64,000 bases of DNA from contig LUGG01000019.1 in assembly GCA_001683735.1 (NCBI GenBank), positions 434,001 through 498,000 of the forward strand. The letters are read 5' to 3'. The notes beneath the pieces are model-generated. The model saw only the letters and a list, made by a program, of their open reading frames with translations, was not told the origin of the DNA and searched no databases. Of the stretch, positions 10,719-22,368 are shown piece after piece. A program made the position numbers and the translations under genes. The stretch's first letter is position 1. Every line of letters starts with the position of its first letter. This stretch comes from Grifola frondosa (Eukaryota; Basidiomycota; Agaricomycetes; Polyporales; Grifolaceae).

Positions 10719-13700
10719 CTAGAGAAGACAGATAGAAGATTGAACATCATGCTGGCCTGCGTTTTGCAAGCAGAGAACCAGGTTCGAACGTAACGGGCAT
10801 AGGTAGATCGACTTTGGGGCACTGACGTTTACAAGCGGCTGGGCCGGTCGCTGGCCTGGGGCCTGCTTGCGGGTGCCCGACCGCTGTGGGCCCGCACCGG
10901 TGCCATTCCCGGCATTATTAGATGATAGCACGTTCCGTTCTTGATACAAAACATACGACTGCGAAGCACGTCAGACAACTAGTGCAATCACAAGGAGCTG
11001 AATGGGACGTACGCGAGCCAAAAGAATCTTCTCCAGCCAGTTCTTGCCTTCACTCTCCCCGCAGGAGAAAACGTGCACATAGTCGGCCGTGTTCTCGAAG
11101 AAGGTCAAGCTGTCGGTAGACTTCACAGAAAACACATACGGCTTCGGCGCCTTGTGTACGCGAGTGACGTAGTAGGCGTCGAAGTTGGAGAGCGAGCACA
11201 GGAACGTGCTATCCTTCCCCTATATATGTGAATCAAGGAGAAATTAGCAGCGAGAACGATTAAGAGCGACTGATACATACAGTGTCGCGTTTGGAAAGCC
11301 AGAGACTGTGTTCTCGAAGCTCGAGCCAGCGCTTTTGCCACTTGCCGCGCTTGTGTTCCCACTGCACGTAGCCATGACAGATGGGCGAACTTGTGGGTAT
11401 AGCCTGCAACGTCCGCTGGTCAATATCCGATTGCAAAATACACTTCAGCACTCACAGAGCGACTCAGCACAGGCGCAAGCAGCGTCTTCTTGACCACCAG
11501 CATGTTGACCGTCTTGTCGTTGTTCCATGAACTGCACACGTCCGATAGCAGCTCAAAGTTCCTGATCGGCCGTTCTGCATCAAGTGCATTATCAGCCAAG
11601 AGTCACAGAGCCCTACAAAATGGCACGCACCCATGCCAAAGTCCTGCGACACCTCCCACAACATCCACCCACCGACCCCCGCGCCGTTCTCGAGGTGCCC
11701 TTGCCCCTCGACGACATGCAACACTTCCCGCGCGGTCGTCGACGAGCCGATCTCGACGAGCGCGAAGCGCTGCATCGTGATGATGAACACGCGCTGCTGC
11801 CACATCGTCTGGCCCTTCAGCGCGCCTACGCCCGAGAACGGCGAGGGCGACGTGGCCCCGCAGCGGACCTCAGCGTACGCGCACGCTGCGGGCCCGCGGA
11901 GGTACTCTCGGGTTCCGGGCGACGGTCAACGCTCGGACGGCGCGAGGGCGCCTTCATCGAACGTGCCCTGTCCAGCGGTGCTGGTGGCGGAGCGTAGCCA
12001 TGGAACGGCGGCGGCTCCTCCGCTATACGCCGCCTGCCATTCGTCACAGCCCGCTCGAGACCGAAGCCTGCAGCATAGGCCGACTGCGGGTGAGCATTGG
12101 CAGGGAGTGGGGGCGCGTTCAGCGCGTCGGTATCAGTGGTATGCAGACGGTGGAAGGAGCGCGAAGGGCGCAGTGTCCGTTCGCGCGAAGCGGCGGAGTC
12201 CGTACCTGTTGGGGGACGGGAAGGCTGCCTGGACGACGGTGCACGACGATCACCCTCGCCCTGTGAGCGGCCGCGAATAGGGACGGGATCCAATTTCAGC
12301 GGAATTGCCGACACGGGGCTTTTCGTAATGGGCTCGAGCGAGGTCCGCTTGGAGCGTGTACCAGGGGTGGGCGGCACAACGGGCGGGCTGGACACCGCAG
12401 CGGGCCCCTGCAAGCCAAGTAGCTTCTTCGTGAGGTCACCCACGGAGAACGGGCTCCCTAGGCTGCTCGGGAGCGTCTTTGTGCGCGGACGGCCCATAGG
12501 TTTGGGCAGCGCATGCGACGCAGCATCCGCGGGATTCGCGCCAGACACTGTCCGCGCACTACGCTCTGGCTGGCGCGGCTTGTCCTGCTGTGGCTCCTGC
12601 GAGCGCTGCGCGCGCAGAGTGCGCTCGGCGCGTCGCTGGTCGATCTCGTCACGCACTTGCCGCCGGATCGTGCGCTGCGCTCTCAGTGCAGTGGGGATTT
12701 GCCGTGCAAGAGGCACGTCATCATCCGCCGGCTCTACCGCTGGTGCAGCGCTTCGCGGCGAGGCGTGTGAGCCGCCGCGCAGACGCGGTTCCGGCTGGGA
12801 GTCGTGGTCGTGGCCGCCATCGTGGTCGTCCTCTTCGGAGTCAGACGTGTCCGACTCGACTGAGGAAGAGGAGACCGGCATGCGCGTGGGCCGCCTGTTC
12901 CGATCATCGTCCTCGTGTCGCGACCTTTCCGTCCACTGCCGCTCGACGCATCATGGCCGCCAGATCCGCTACTCCAGCCATTGGCACCACCGTTTGTGTA
13001 TCTATTGCCATGCCCACCGGAAGATGACCAGCCGTTCGCGGTACCCCGGCGCGCGCTGCTGCCCTCCCCGCCGTCGACCGCTTCGTCACTCGCAGAAGAC
13101 TCCAATGCGAGCGAGTAGCGTTGTTGCATGATGTCGATCTCTTCGATGGCCTCGTCGTCACACAGCGAATCAGAGAGTGTGTGTACAGAAGGCGGCGACG
13201 ACGGCCATGGGATGCCGTACCCGATGCTGCAGTGCGATTCGTCGCTGCGGCGCGCACCAATCGCACTCGAGAACTCCCCAAAGTCCTCGTCGTCGCCGAA
13301 GTCGTATTCTGAGGATGCCGACGAAGATGAGCGCGAGCGCGAGCAGCTGCTAGAGCTGGACGGGCCCGAGCAACTGGACGTCGACGGATCCGGAGAGAGC
13401 GTGAGGACGGACTCCGTCGCCTCTGTGCTCCACTTCGATTCGGCGGAGTCCGACAGCGTGCGCTGGATCGCGTCGATGCTGGCGTCGAATTGCGGCCTCG
13501 TAATGTTACGCACCGTCCCCACGGAGGATCCGGACTCGAAGCTGCCATAGGGACCGGGGCAGCAGGAGGCCGCGGGGTGCATAGCGAGCTGCGACACCGC
13601 GTCGGCATAGTCGTAATCGAGGGTCGCGAGGAGGTCATCGGTAAACAACTGCGTATGGCGCGTGTGCGCATGCGCGAACGCGTCGGGATATGCGTACGGG

Positions 13701-14776
13701 TCGAAATGCGGGTCGGGTACTGCTCCGCGAATTCGGAAGACTCCGAGGTAGGGGAGGATGGGCAGAGCGAAGGGATGGTGCTAGACGACGACATAGAGCG
13801 GGCGTGCCAAGAATCAAGGTATGTGGGCGGCGAGCGCGGGGTCCTCAATTCCTCTTGTGTATCGTCTGAGGTCGTGATGGGAAATGTGCGATGGCCCTCC
13901 GCATAATTCCCAGAGGACAGGCCATCCTCAGGGTCCTGGATTTCTCCATCGGTAAATATCCGGGAGTCCCTGATCATACTGAGCTCCGTGGGACGCCTGA
14001 GGTGGCCGCGCCGGCGCGGGATAGGCGAAGATGGGTGGACGTAGTCCCATGGCTCGATGGGAAGCTGTGCACCTACCCTTCCTGGACGTACCTAGTGCGA
14101 CACGTGACGGTGTACGTTCAATAGCTCAGTTTAGTGCGCGAGAGGATATCATGGATGGATCGCTGACTCACCTTGGGAATGTGCACACTCGTGCGTGCGA
14201 GGATATTCAGGGATGGGAGAGATGGACGGGTGGCGAAGGCGGGGCGGTATATGCGGGGCGGACCTGATGTCCTGACGATTTGTGACGACGTGCGGTTCGC
14301 GGCCTGGAAGATGACGGGATGGGAGTGGGGGGAGGGGTGGAGGGGACTTCATGAAGAGAAGAAAAAGACGGCGCGTCATGCACGAGATGTATGGGCCATG
14401 GGTCGAGCGTCTCGGATTGTGACAGGGGTGAGCGGGGAGGCGGAGGTGGGTCGCACTCGGAAAACACGTCGAAGACAGACCGCACGGGGGACGTAGGTGT
14501 TGAAGAGGATCGAAGGGAAGGAGCCGGTGATAGATTGGCAAATGGGTCATCATCAAGTAAGTCTGCGGGAGGAGAATTCCTAGAGGCTGCTGACAGGTCG
14601 AGTAAGGGAAGATCAGGTAGAGATAAAATAGAGGGCGTCTTGACGGAGATGCTAGCAGAGACGGTATGTGAACGGGTCCTCGAAGGCTGGGATATAACAG
14701 CACTTGTAGAGGCCGCATACTGTTGCAAAAATGAAGGGGCAAATAGAGATTGTAGGGATCGACGTTTCTTTGCCAT
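10719..14776 (-). CDS. RA-PH domain adaptor protein, frame broken at four G/C runs
   Basis: A large mostly disordered protein with a Ras-association-like then a PH domain near its C-terminus, an arrangement known from Grb7/MRL-type signalling adaptors and some fungal cortex proteins. The start is MAKKRRSLQSLFAPSFLQQ at 14776. The long middle is Ser/Pro/Arg-rich with acidic runs (TSDSEEDDHDGGHD). The RA-like part has MWQQRVFIITMQRFALVEIG, EVLHVVEGQGHLE and NDKTVNMLVVKKTLL. The PH domain has GYVQWEHKRGKWQKRWLEL, SLWLSKRDT, FLCSLSNFDAYYVT, KPYVFSVKST and the closing helix NWLEKILLAR. A normal intron lies near 14174-14095. The frame then changes near 14211, 13716, 12929 and 11915. At each site one added G/C gives a smooth read (for example FAEQYPDPHFDPYAY, GSGRERSRHEDDDR, DRRPGTREYLRGP). 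The last exon and stop (10719) are uncertain. Confidence 0.8.
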
Positions 14777-17142
14777 TATTACAGAACCGTCGGACTTGAT
14801 ATTGAGAGGCGAAGGAGATGGAACGCGGGTGCACTTGGTAGTGAAGGTCGAAGATGGCGACTTTACGGATGGAAGGGGGGTTGGGGGAAGCTGAACAGTC
14901 AAAACGTGAGTTTGGCGCGTTTTTCTCGCGTGAAAGGGAACAGGACAGATGGTATGGGGGTAGCGCGCTCGATTGAGCGCGAAGGGGATACATGAGCAGG
15001 GTCTATTACGCAGACAGAGCTCGACACGAGGATCACGGAGCCGGAAAGACAAGGGGGGTACGTAAAGGTAAAAGATGCTCACGGTGTTATATCCATGAAG
15101 GGTATTGGACGGGACTACTGGCGGTTCTTGCTCGAGACTCTCGAGATTTTCAAGGTTTGGAATGAATCCGAAGTGGAGTCTCAGGATTTCCTGAGCAAGC
15201 AAGTCGCTAGGGGTGGTTGCTGAGCAAAGTTTCTCGGAGACGGCGATTGGAGAAGCAGCGTGCTTTGGCACGGAGACGCCAGATACTTGGGCGAACTGGG
15301 AGAAAAAATGAAGGGGGGTATCCTGTGTTTGCATCCGGAGGGCCATGACGAACGAAAGGAAGGATATATCGATCGCAAATTGTCCAGAAAATGATGAGAA
15401 AATGGATCAAGCGACTTCGAGTGCGGTGCCCCAGCGCTGAGCCAATATTTGAGGTCTCCGGTCAACCCCCGACGTGGGAGGACGTCGCCCTTCCTATTCC
15501 CCATATATAGCAATGCCCCCAGATCACGCATCACGTGCGTTCCCCAGGTAACACCTTGTCGTCGGTTGTCGACGCTGTCCCGCTCGTCGACCACGCCCGC
15601 CGTCATCAGCCTGCCGCGCCCAACGTAAGTTGAGGGTTAGGAGGCTTGATACGTCTCTGCATTCCGTTCTCTTGACATTCCAACCCCGACCGCAACTTAT
15701 TCCTCTGGCGCCTGACCAACGGCATCAGCACCCCAGATTTTTATCTCAAAATATCATGACCGCCCAGACCCATCCTCGCAAACTATTCAACCGTCGAGTC
15801 AGCATTCTGTTTTTTTTCGGCGTCGAATCCCATGTCAGCAGCCAGTTGCCCGCGCAGCGTATCCATCTACGGGATGCGCTGATCCGGTACGTCTGGGATA
15901 TTTACAACATATAGACGATGATATGATAAATAAAAACATTCTCGCTTGTGAAATTACGAGCTTACTGTCATTCTGCCTTCTTATGCTCGCATATTCGGCG
16001 CTGTCGGCAGACTGAAAAGGCGCACACAGAGACTTAATACCGATTCTTGCGGAGCACGCCTTGTCCAGTCAGCGACTGGCGATTCAGAGAACCAGGTCCT
16101 GTGACCCTGCAGGCTTATGGGGGAGTTCTAATGCCGCTTTTTTCTTTCTGTATGCCCGCTTACGGCTTCTGACACCTTGTGAAGCTCACAGGCACAACAC
16201 CCTCATGCACAGGTTCCCATCCGTTCAGTATGCTACAGACTCCGTGAGGTTCCGGAAGCTGACAAGTACCTGCAGCATGCAACGAGGCGACCTCCCCTTT
16301 CCAGTCCGGTACTTCAGTTAATCTTTCCTTCTGCTTCAATATGAGCAAATGGGGGGTCCGTCATCTATTCAGTTCATGTGACTTCTTATCAAAAATGACA
16401 CAGCAAATCCCGGACCAGAAACGTCGAATGGAAGAGCAATTAAAAGAAGTTGCATACGATATGTATCTTCTTCGGTTATTAATTAAAAGATGCTTTTTTT
16501 TTTGCAAGGTCTATGACGAGGCTATGACGAGGGTCAGCAAGCCTACCGTTCTGGGTCCTCCTCGAGTCCCGCTCTCGCTGATCACAATCCCAACTAAAAT
16601 TTACCATCTAACCACTTGTGGAAGATGTCTCGCGTGCAGTTTCAAAGCTCCAGGAATCACCCCAATCCACCGCGCAGCTCGGACGCCAACCTCCAGGTCA
16701 GCGAAGCTGCTGCAAGTACTTACACGATCGTTGCTATGATTGCCGGGTTCGTTTGAACTTTGCGCCAGAATTGGTTGCCTACTAACCGCTTCGATTTATC
16801 TACCCGTTGGGGGGCGGTAAACCCTCTTGCTACGGCCCTTTGTCCACCAATCGTTATGGTCGGCGTCGGCACCCATCTGCAATCCGAATGGACACTCGCG
16901 ACATCGACGTATTTCCCTGATAGATTTCCCGTTGGTCGCATTCCTGCGCTATTTTGTTTTTGCACTGCTGTATCTCGCAGCGTTGAAATTTGTGCAGAGC
17001 AGCAACGAGCGGATGGTCATCGTGCGTGTTGCCTAAATATTGTATGTGCATATGCGAGCGGGACTGACGCAGGACATTGAGTTTGTGGAGCCAATCGCCC
17101 TCCTGAATATTTATCACATATGTGAAACCCCCCAGCGTACTG
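14777..17142. other. sparse region, no firm gene
   Basis: 14777-15350 stays open upstream of the RA-PH ATG and is probably 5' leader. 15.4-16.7 kb holds only weak open frames. At about 16.78-17.13 kb the plus strand could encode a small spliced hydrophobic protein: VAFLRYFVFALLYLAALKF, then a possible intron (GTGCGT...CGCAG, about 17025-17072), then DIEFVEPIALLNIYHI and a stop near 17131. I could not find its start, so it is not called. Confidence 0.3.
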
Positions 17143-17149
17143 TATAAAA
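17143..17149 (+). promoter_or_regulatory. TATA box (TATAAAA)
   Basis: A perfect TATAAAA lies 38 bp upstream of the ATG of the small gene at 17181. Position and strand fit a core promoter. Confidence 0.5.
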
Positions 17150-17180
17150 GGTTTCACTCTCTTCGTATGCATGTTTTCAA

Positions 17181-17728
17181 ATGTCGGAAAACAGCTTGAG
17201 AGATGTGCTCCCGCTCCAGCCCTTAGCTACCGAGCTGTTGTCGTGAGTTCGTGAAATCGAAAGGGCCAAGCAAGATGCTCTTGACGAAGTCAACAATAAT
17301 ACTAATTTAGCCCAGTCAGAAAAGCAGAATATTATCATTCACGCTTGACTGATACCCTCCGTGAAAGTGCCGACGTCCCTCAAGACGTCGTCAAATTTGA
17401 AGTCTTAGTTAATAACCTCACCCTCAATGATGGAGCCAGGAAGCGGCCATTCTCCTCCCCCCAAATCGCTCGACTTGCCATTCAAGCGATCTTCCTGATA
17501 TTCACAGTCATCATCACCTTCTCGACAATAGCTTCCGCGCCAGCCGCCATCATATTGCCTCGAGAGACTCCCAGCTTCTCAAGGATCCTCTTGAGGACAT
17601 TCATCCAACGTATGAAAATATTCACGATGTTCAGGATCAGAATACATCCCCAATGCTTCCGGCCTTCGATACAAAATGAATGTAGGATTGAAAACGTATG
17701 CATGAGGGTCTTTATTGAAGTCAGGTAG
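17181..17728 (+). CDS. small hypothetical membrane protein
   Basis: Not recognised. The model has two exons: 17181-17242 (MSENSLRDVLPLQPLATELL) and 17311-17728, with a GTGAGT...TTTAG intron of 68 nt. The phases fit exactly (TC+C) and give 159 residues. Exon 2 continues RKAEYYHSRLTDTLRES, VKFEVLVNNLTLNDG and one hydrophobic segment (ARLAIQAIFLIFTVIITFST), followed by a basic region. A TATA box lies 38 bp upstream. Against it: the 3' part could contain another intron, and the opposite strand over 17590-17760 is also protein-like. Two alternative ATGs (17167, 17171) lead to early stops. Confidence 0.4.
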
Positions 17729-17933
17729 TAGTCCAAAGAAATCCCGTCCACTGTGATATCACGTTGGAGTATGTTGGTCAATGTTCGGGCTCAGTTTCAG
17801 GTTACGTTAATAACCATTTGTCATTCAAGCTTCAACATTCATTCAGAACCGGATGTTCAACATATCATGACCTATATGCGAGGGCAAGTAACGAGTTATC
17901 AGACATGCAATTAAACTTCCTTCAGAGTCGCAA

Positions 17934-19440
17934 CTACGCAGGACGAATCGCTTGCTGCAATGGCCATTTATCGAAGGCTGCCGCAGTGGTGAACGCCATA
18001 CCGTATGCGGAGCCATCACCCTATATCCATTGGTGTCAGCTTAACCACCTGCTGTAATAAGAATACGATACAACGCTCACGATTATGTTGTGAGGAAAAC
18101 CGGGCTCAAATGATAGTGCATTCTCAAGATACTTCACCTGCTCCGGCGAGAGCGTGATGTCTAGTGCTTCGATGTTCGCCTGCAGCTGCTCGACCTTGCG
18201 CGCGCCAATGATCGGGAACACATACGGAGTCTTCTGCATCACGTACGCAACAGCGACTGTTCAGGTTGCAACTCGAGTCAGAGATTGGTGATAAACGTAT
18301 AAACATCCAAGTAGACGCACCCGCTTGGATGTTCTTTGCGCCGACCTGCGTGGCGACCTCTTCCAGAGCCTTACAGACCTTGCGTTCATCCTCTGTGCGC
18401 TCCCAATCCTCTGAAAAAAGCGTGCGACCCTTCTCACCGGTCTCTCGACGCCGCTGCTCTTCCTCATCTGTCCGAATTTTGCCCCCTCCGAGAACATTCC
18501 AAGGCGCAAGGGCCAAACCTAATGGTAGCACAAATGTCATTCGATGGTGTTACGAGGACAACAAAGACATACCTTCTGCCCTGGCCATCGGAATGATGTC
18601 GCGCTCGAAATCACGCTGGAGGATACCCCATGCGCCTTGATATATCACGAATGGTGTCTTTCCCGTCAACCGTGCGTACGTATTGGCTTTCGCAACGACC
18701 CATGCCGGGGTGTCAGAGATACCCTGGATGCAGATCTCAGCGCATTTGAATGCCACGATTGCAAGGCACTTACAAGGTAGAGAACCTTTCTCGCAGCGAC
18801 GAGATTGTGAAGACCATTCATCACTTCCTCCACGCTAGTGGCAAAGTCCCACTGTCGGACATCAGGAAGAGCGTTCATGTGAGGAGCTAAGCACACTTAC
18901 CCAATGAACATATAGGATGTCAATGTAGGAAGTGCGAAGCTTCTTGAGCGATGCCTCCACGGAAATATGGAGGGATTTGAGGTTGTTACCGACGTAGTGA
19001 GTTTTCTGTTGATGTCAGTCGCTGTGCGTTTGTAGTCCGTCGTATACTAGACAAAAGCACCAAGACGCGTAAGAAAATAGCTCCTGTCTCGGTCGTAGTC
19101 GAACTACCGCGACCACGATGCAACTCACCTTCGTCGCAATAACAAGCTGATCGCGAATTCCGCGCTTCTCCATCCATTCTCCGATAAACATCTCAGACGT
19201 TTCATCTTGGTAGTTGCTCGCAGTGTCGATGAAATTTCCCCCGGCCTCGTAATAAGCATCGAGCAACTTCAAGCTGCTATCCTTATCCATGGCACCTACG
19301 CCGACTGCAGCCCACTGATCGCCTATGGTTGCCCCACCAAGGCATATGGGCGAGACGTGCACACCGGCGAGCGGTGACAGCTGCCGATAACGACCGAGCT
19401 TGGTAGCAGGAGGAGGAGGAGAGACCCAGAATTTCGACAT
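17934..19440 (-). CDS. aldo-keto reductase (aryl-alcohol dehydrogenase-like)
   Basis: NADPH-dependent reduction of aldehydes or ketones. This subgroup includes fungal aryl-alcohol dehydrogenases and norsolorinic-acid-reductase-like enzymes, so the substrate is not predictable. The start is [19 protein letters not shown] at 19440. The catalytic tetrad is visible: Asp and Tyr in [14 protein letters not shown], Lys in QLVIATK, and His in YIDILYVHW. Further landmarks are [51 protein letters not shown] and the C-terminus [13 protein letters not shown] with TAG at 17936-17934. Splicing is clean (for example GTGAGC...GATATAG before the last exon). The length fits the family (about 380 residues). The gene lies convergent to the small orphan. 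Confidence 0.95.
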
Positions 19441-20415
19441 ACTTGAAGTGGGGTACGAATGGTGTTATACGGAGGATGGAAATCCATGGTGCTTATATAC
19501 CTGGCGTGAAGGTATACGTATGGCGAGCCGTGACAAAGCCGTTTGATTGGTAATGAGCTGTACGCGCTATTCCTGCGTTTCAAACTTACGTGCGCATGAC
19601 GATCTCGTGTGAGCAATTCGATGCGGCAAAGGTGTTGGAATCGACTTTACCGTGCATTTATTGAACATAGTTTCTTCGAGAGCGGGGAGTTCAGAGAATC
19701 ATTAAAGGCTTTAATATGAAAGTCGGGAAATGCTTCCTGTAGACAAATGACTGGAAATGCAGTAAAAAAGTATACTCTGTTTGCCAAAATCACCTTGATG
19801 CCGCTGCGCAGAAAATCCACGCAAGCTATCGGCATCAGAGAACTACTGCGGGCGAGTCAAATTTTATGGCTCGGTTGCGGGCCCGGGTTCTACAAAAGGC
19901 GGGGAAATGAAATGAATAAGCAAGCAAAAGAGACGATGACCGTTGCTCCCAAGTCCCACACTAAACATTGATGTGTGTTGCTTGAGTTGGATTAGCGCCA
20001 ATGGTTTCACCGGCGCTCCGCAAACATCAGACTGGGGAGTGTGCAGACAAATGTACGATTTGTCCGGTCACATCGAGAGCTTCACATTAATTGTATCGAT
20101 GAGTACTAACCAGAATATGCCCGAGTCAACAATGAGCGGAATGATATCATCGGTAACGCTGATTCGCACCCCAGGATAATGGCGTCATAAAAAGATATCC
20201 CTAACATATCGACGGGCTTTGATGACATTTAGATACGACACTATCATCTGCATGTATCATGATTCATTGTAGGCGTCGAGAGATTGAAGGCGGCGAAAGA
20301 TGTCACGCGCACACCAGATCGACTTGGAAGTTGTGCTGTCACGGTGGCTGAGAGACTTTACTTGTTTGCCGACATCGCACCTCCGAGTCAGGCTTGAGGC
20401 TTAGAACATTCAGTT
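19441..20415. other. intergenic, nothing recognised
   Basis: About 975 bp with short open frames only. It contains the promoters of the reductase (minus) and the WD40 gene (plus), which diverge. No repeat ends were seen. Confidence 0.5.
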
Positions 20416-22173
20416 ATGCCTCGCGATCTACCTGGGCTTTACTGGGATGAAAATAAGAACCGTTACTTTCCGCTGTCTTCTAAACCAAATTATCCTTCCC
20501 CACCATCTGGTCTGGAGGAGCGCGCTCTCATAAGACCTCTACCATCCAGAAATGCTTCAGAGGAACCCTCACTAAAGCGCAGACGCGTTGAGACCTCAGG
20601 CACCGGGCAAAGTATGTGGACTTCATTGCAGAAGCTGCAGACATTGCCTCTGAGTACACAGAGAAATAGGTGCATTCAGTGAGTGCAACAATTTGTTGAA
20701 ACCGTGGAGCGTCGCAGTGACCAAAAGATTAGCGACATTATGTCTTCCAACATAATGGCTACTTCGCACGGCGATAGTTATAACGTTGCCGAGTTTAATG
20801 GCGACGTGACTGCATTTTCTGTGATGGTGAGCAACACCGGTTTCTATCTCGCTATGCAATCACTTGACACGGAATCATAAGAGTGATACACATTATGGTG
20901 GCACATTCAGTGCGTTAGTTGGAGATAGCCATGGCTGGTTGCATGCATTTCGCGACATTGGGAATGAGGTGACAAGTATAAGAGAAATGAGCCTTGGCTC
21001 CCGGGTAGGTGACTTCGACCAGTATCAAAGCATTCCATTTAGACAGGGCAGCTATAGATATCTGCCGTTTCCAGATCGGGAAGGCTCTGTGTGTATGTGT
21101 CCGCGCAGGTCCAATCACTTCAATGTTGACATTCGTTAAAGAGCGCTTTCCTTCGGTTCGCCTCCTCGAATACTCATCGAAGAAGACGATCCTACAGAGT
21201 GAGAATATTTGATATGTTCCAATTCTCTGGACTGACATTTTATCAGGATATTTCGTGTAAATGTCTATCCAAAGCATGTGTGTTTCGATGTATGGGATGC
21301 GCATCTACGGGGACGTAAAGTTGCTGATCGGTAGGTGAGAATATTACGTTTTAAAGTTATCAGCAAGCTCATAGTGAGTCGAGGCGCCGGTACGAAAGCG
21401 CTATTTTATAGCGACGTCTTGCAGGGAGGAGCAGGAAGATCTCTTGGTTCTCATAGCGGCGTTTTCACTGTTTATCAACAAGACGAAGTAGTAATTTCAT
21501 CGATATCGGCTTGTTCGTTGCTGATTCATCTGGTTCCGCCAAAAGAATATCATGTATGGTGGCACTCGTTCTGGATCAGTTTGCCGATGGGACATCCGCG
21601 AGGCCTCCAACAGCAACATTCTCATTCCACCATCCAGTGGTTTTGGTTCGATTACGCACGTCAGCACTATACGCGAATGGCAACTCCTCGTGAGCACCAT
21701 CTTCGGTGATGTTCGTATTTTCATCACCCATCCGCTGCATCTGGCTAATTTACACTACGTGGTCAGTTGAAGACGTACGACCTTCGCTTCATGCGTCCCG
21801 TCAGACCTCTTATGCATTTCGCTGGCCATAACAATCAGTACATCGTCAAATTGGTTCGTCCCTGTTCCGCTTAGTCCTAAAGAAACTATTGATGCTTTAC
21901 TAGGGCATCACAGTCGATCCATGTCAGGACTTCGTGTTCGCTGGCGGCCAGGATTGCCGCATCCGGGCTTGGTCGCTGCGAAGCGGAGAGTCTCTTCAAC
22001 TGCCACCGATATCAAGTGCTGCTTTGGAGAATAATCCGTTTTTGAGGACATTTTCTGATCCCGTAGTTGCTATGCATATCACAGAGAGCGACAAAGGGAT
22101 CTGTTTATGGGCAGCGTCAGGCGGCACCTTGCACAGATATCATTTGGGTCAACATAGCGGAGGCTCGTCGTAA
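20416..22173 (+). CDS. WD40 protein, DCAF4-like
   Basis: DCAF4-type proteins are substrate receptors for CUL4-DDB1 ubiquitin ligases. The N-terminus MPRDLPGLYWDENKNRYFPL matches the short PGxYxDxxxNRYFxL signature of DCAF4/WDR21 proteins, followed by a KRRR basic stretch. The remaining exons carry WD-type strands: YGGTFSALVGDSHGWLHAF, VYPKHVCFDVWDAHLRG, MYGGTRSGSVCRWDIREA, GITVDPCQDFVFAGGQD, CRIRAWSLRSGESL and ICLWAASGGTLHRYHLG. It ends HSGGSS at 22173. Six or more short introns; some joins around 20.6-20.75 and 21.3-21.5 kb are approximate. The DCAF4 assignment rests mainly on the N-terminal signature; a general WD40 protein is certain. Confidence 0.75.
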
Positions 22174-22368
22174 TGTTGTTGACCAGCCTGACACACATAT
22201 CTCATTTACTTGGTTTGACATCGATATCTTGAGAAGATCCACACGAGCAGTGAGTTATACATACGGACCAAGTGACAGGAAGCGCGAAATATATCTACAA
22301 TTCGAATGAACAAATGCAAGGTAATGATACAATGAACACGACGAAATGCTGAACAAATAAGACAGTGA

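Noticed and set aside
12097..13131. 344-residue plus-strand open frame
   Set aside because: It is antisense to the RA-PH gene. Its composition (Arg/Ser/Cys runs) is the mirror of a GC-rich coding strand, and the minus strand carries recognisable protein sequence.
13780..13980. A 190-nt intron in the RA-PH gene (GTATGA...GTCTAG) to explain the first long-exon frame change
   Set aside because: It would remove sequence that reads as good coding (for example HARSMSSSSTIPS) and is much longer than other introns here. A single missing G/C at 13715-13717 explains the change better.
17590..17760. Minus-strand protein-like segment (RDFFGLLPDFNKD..., ECPQEDP)
   Set aside because: It ends in stops on both sides, has no exon partners that I could find, and overlaps the better-supported plus-strand model.
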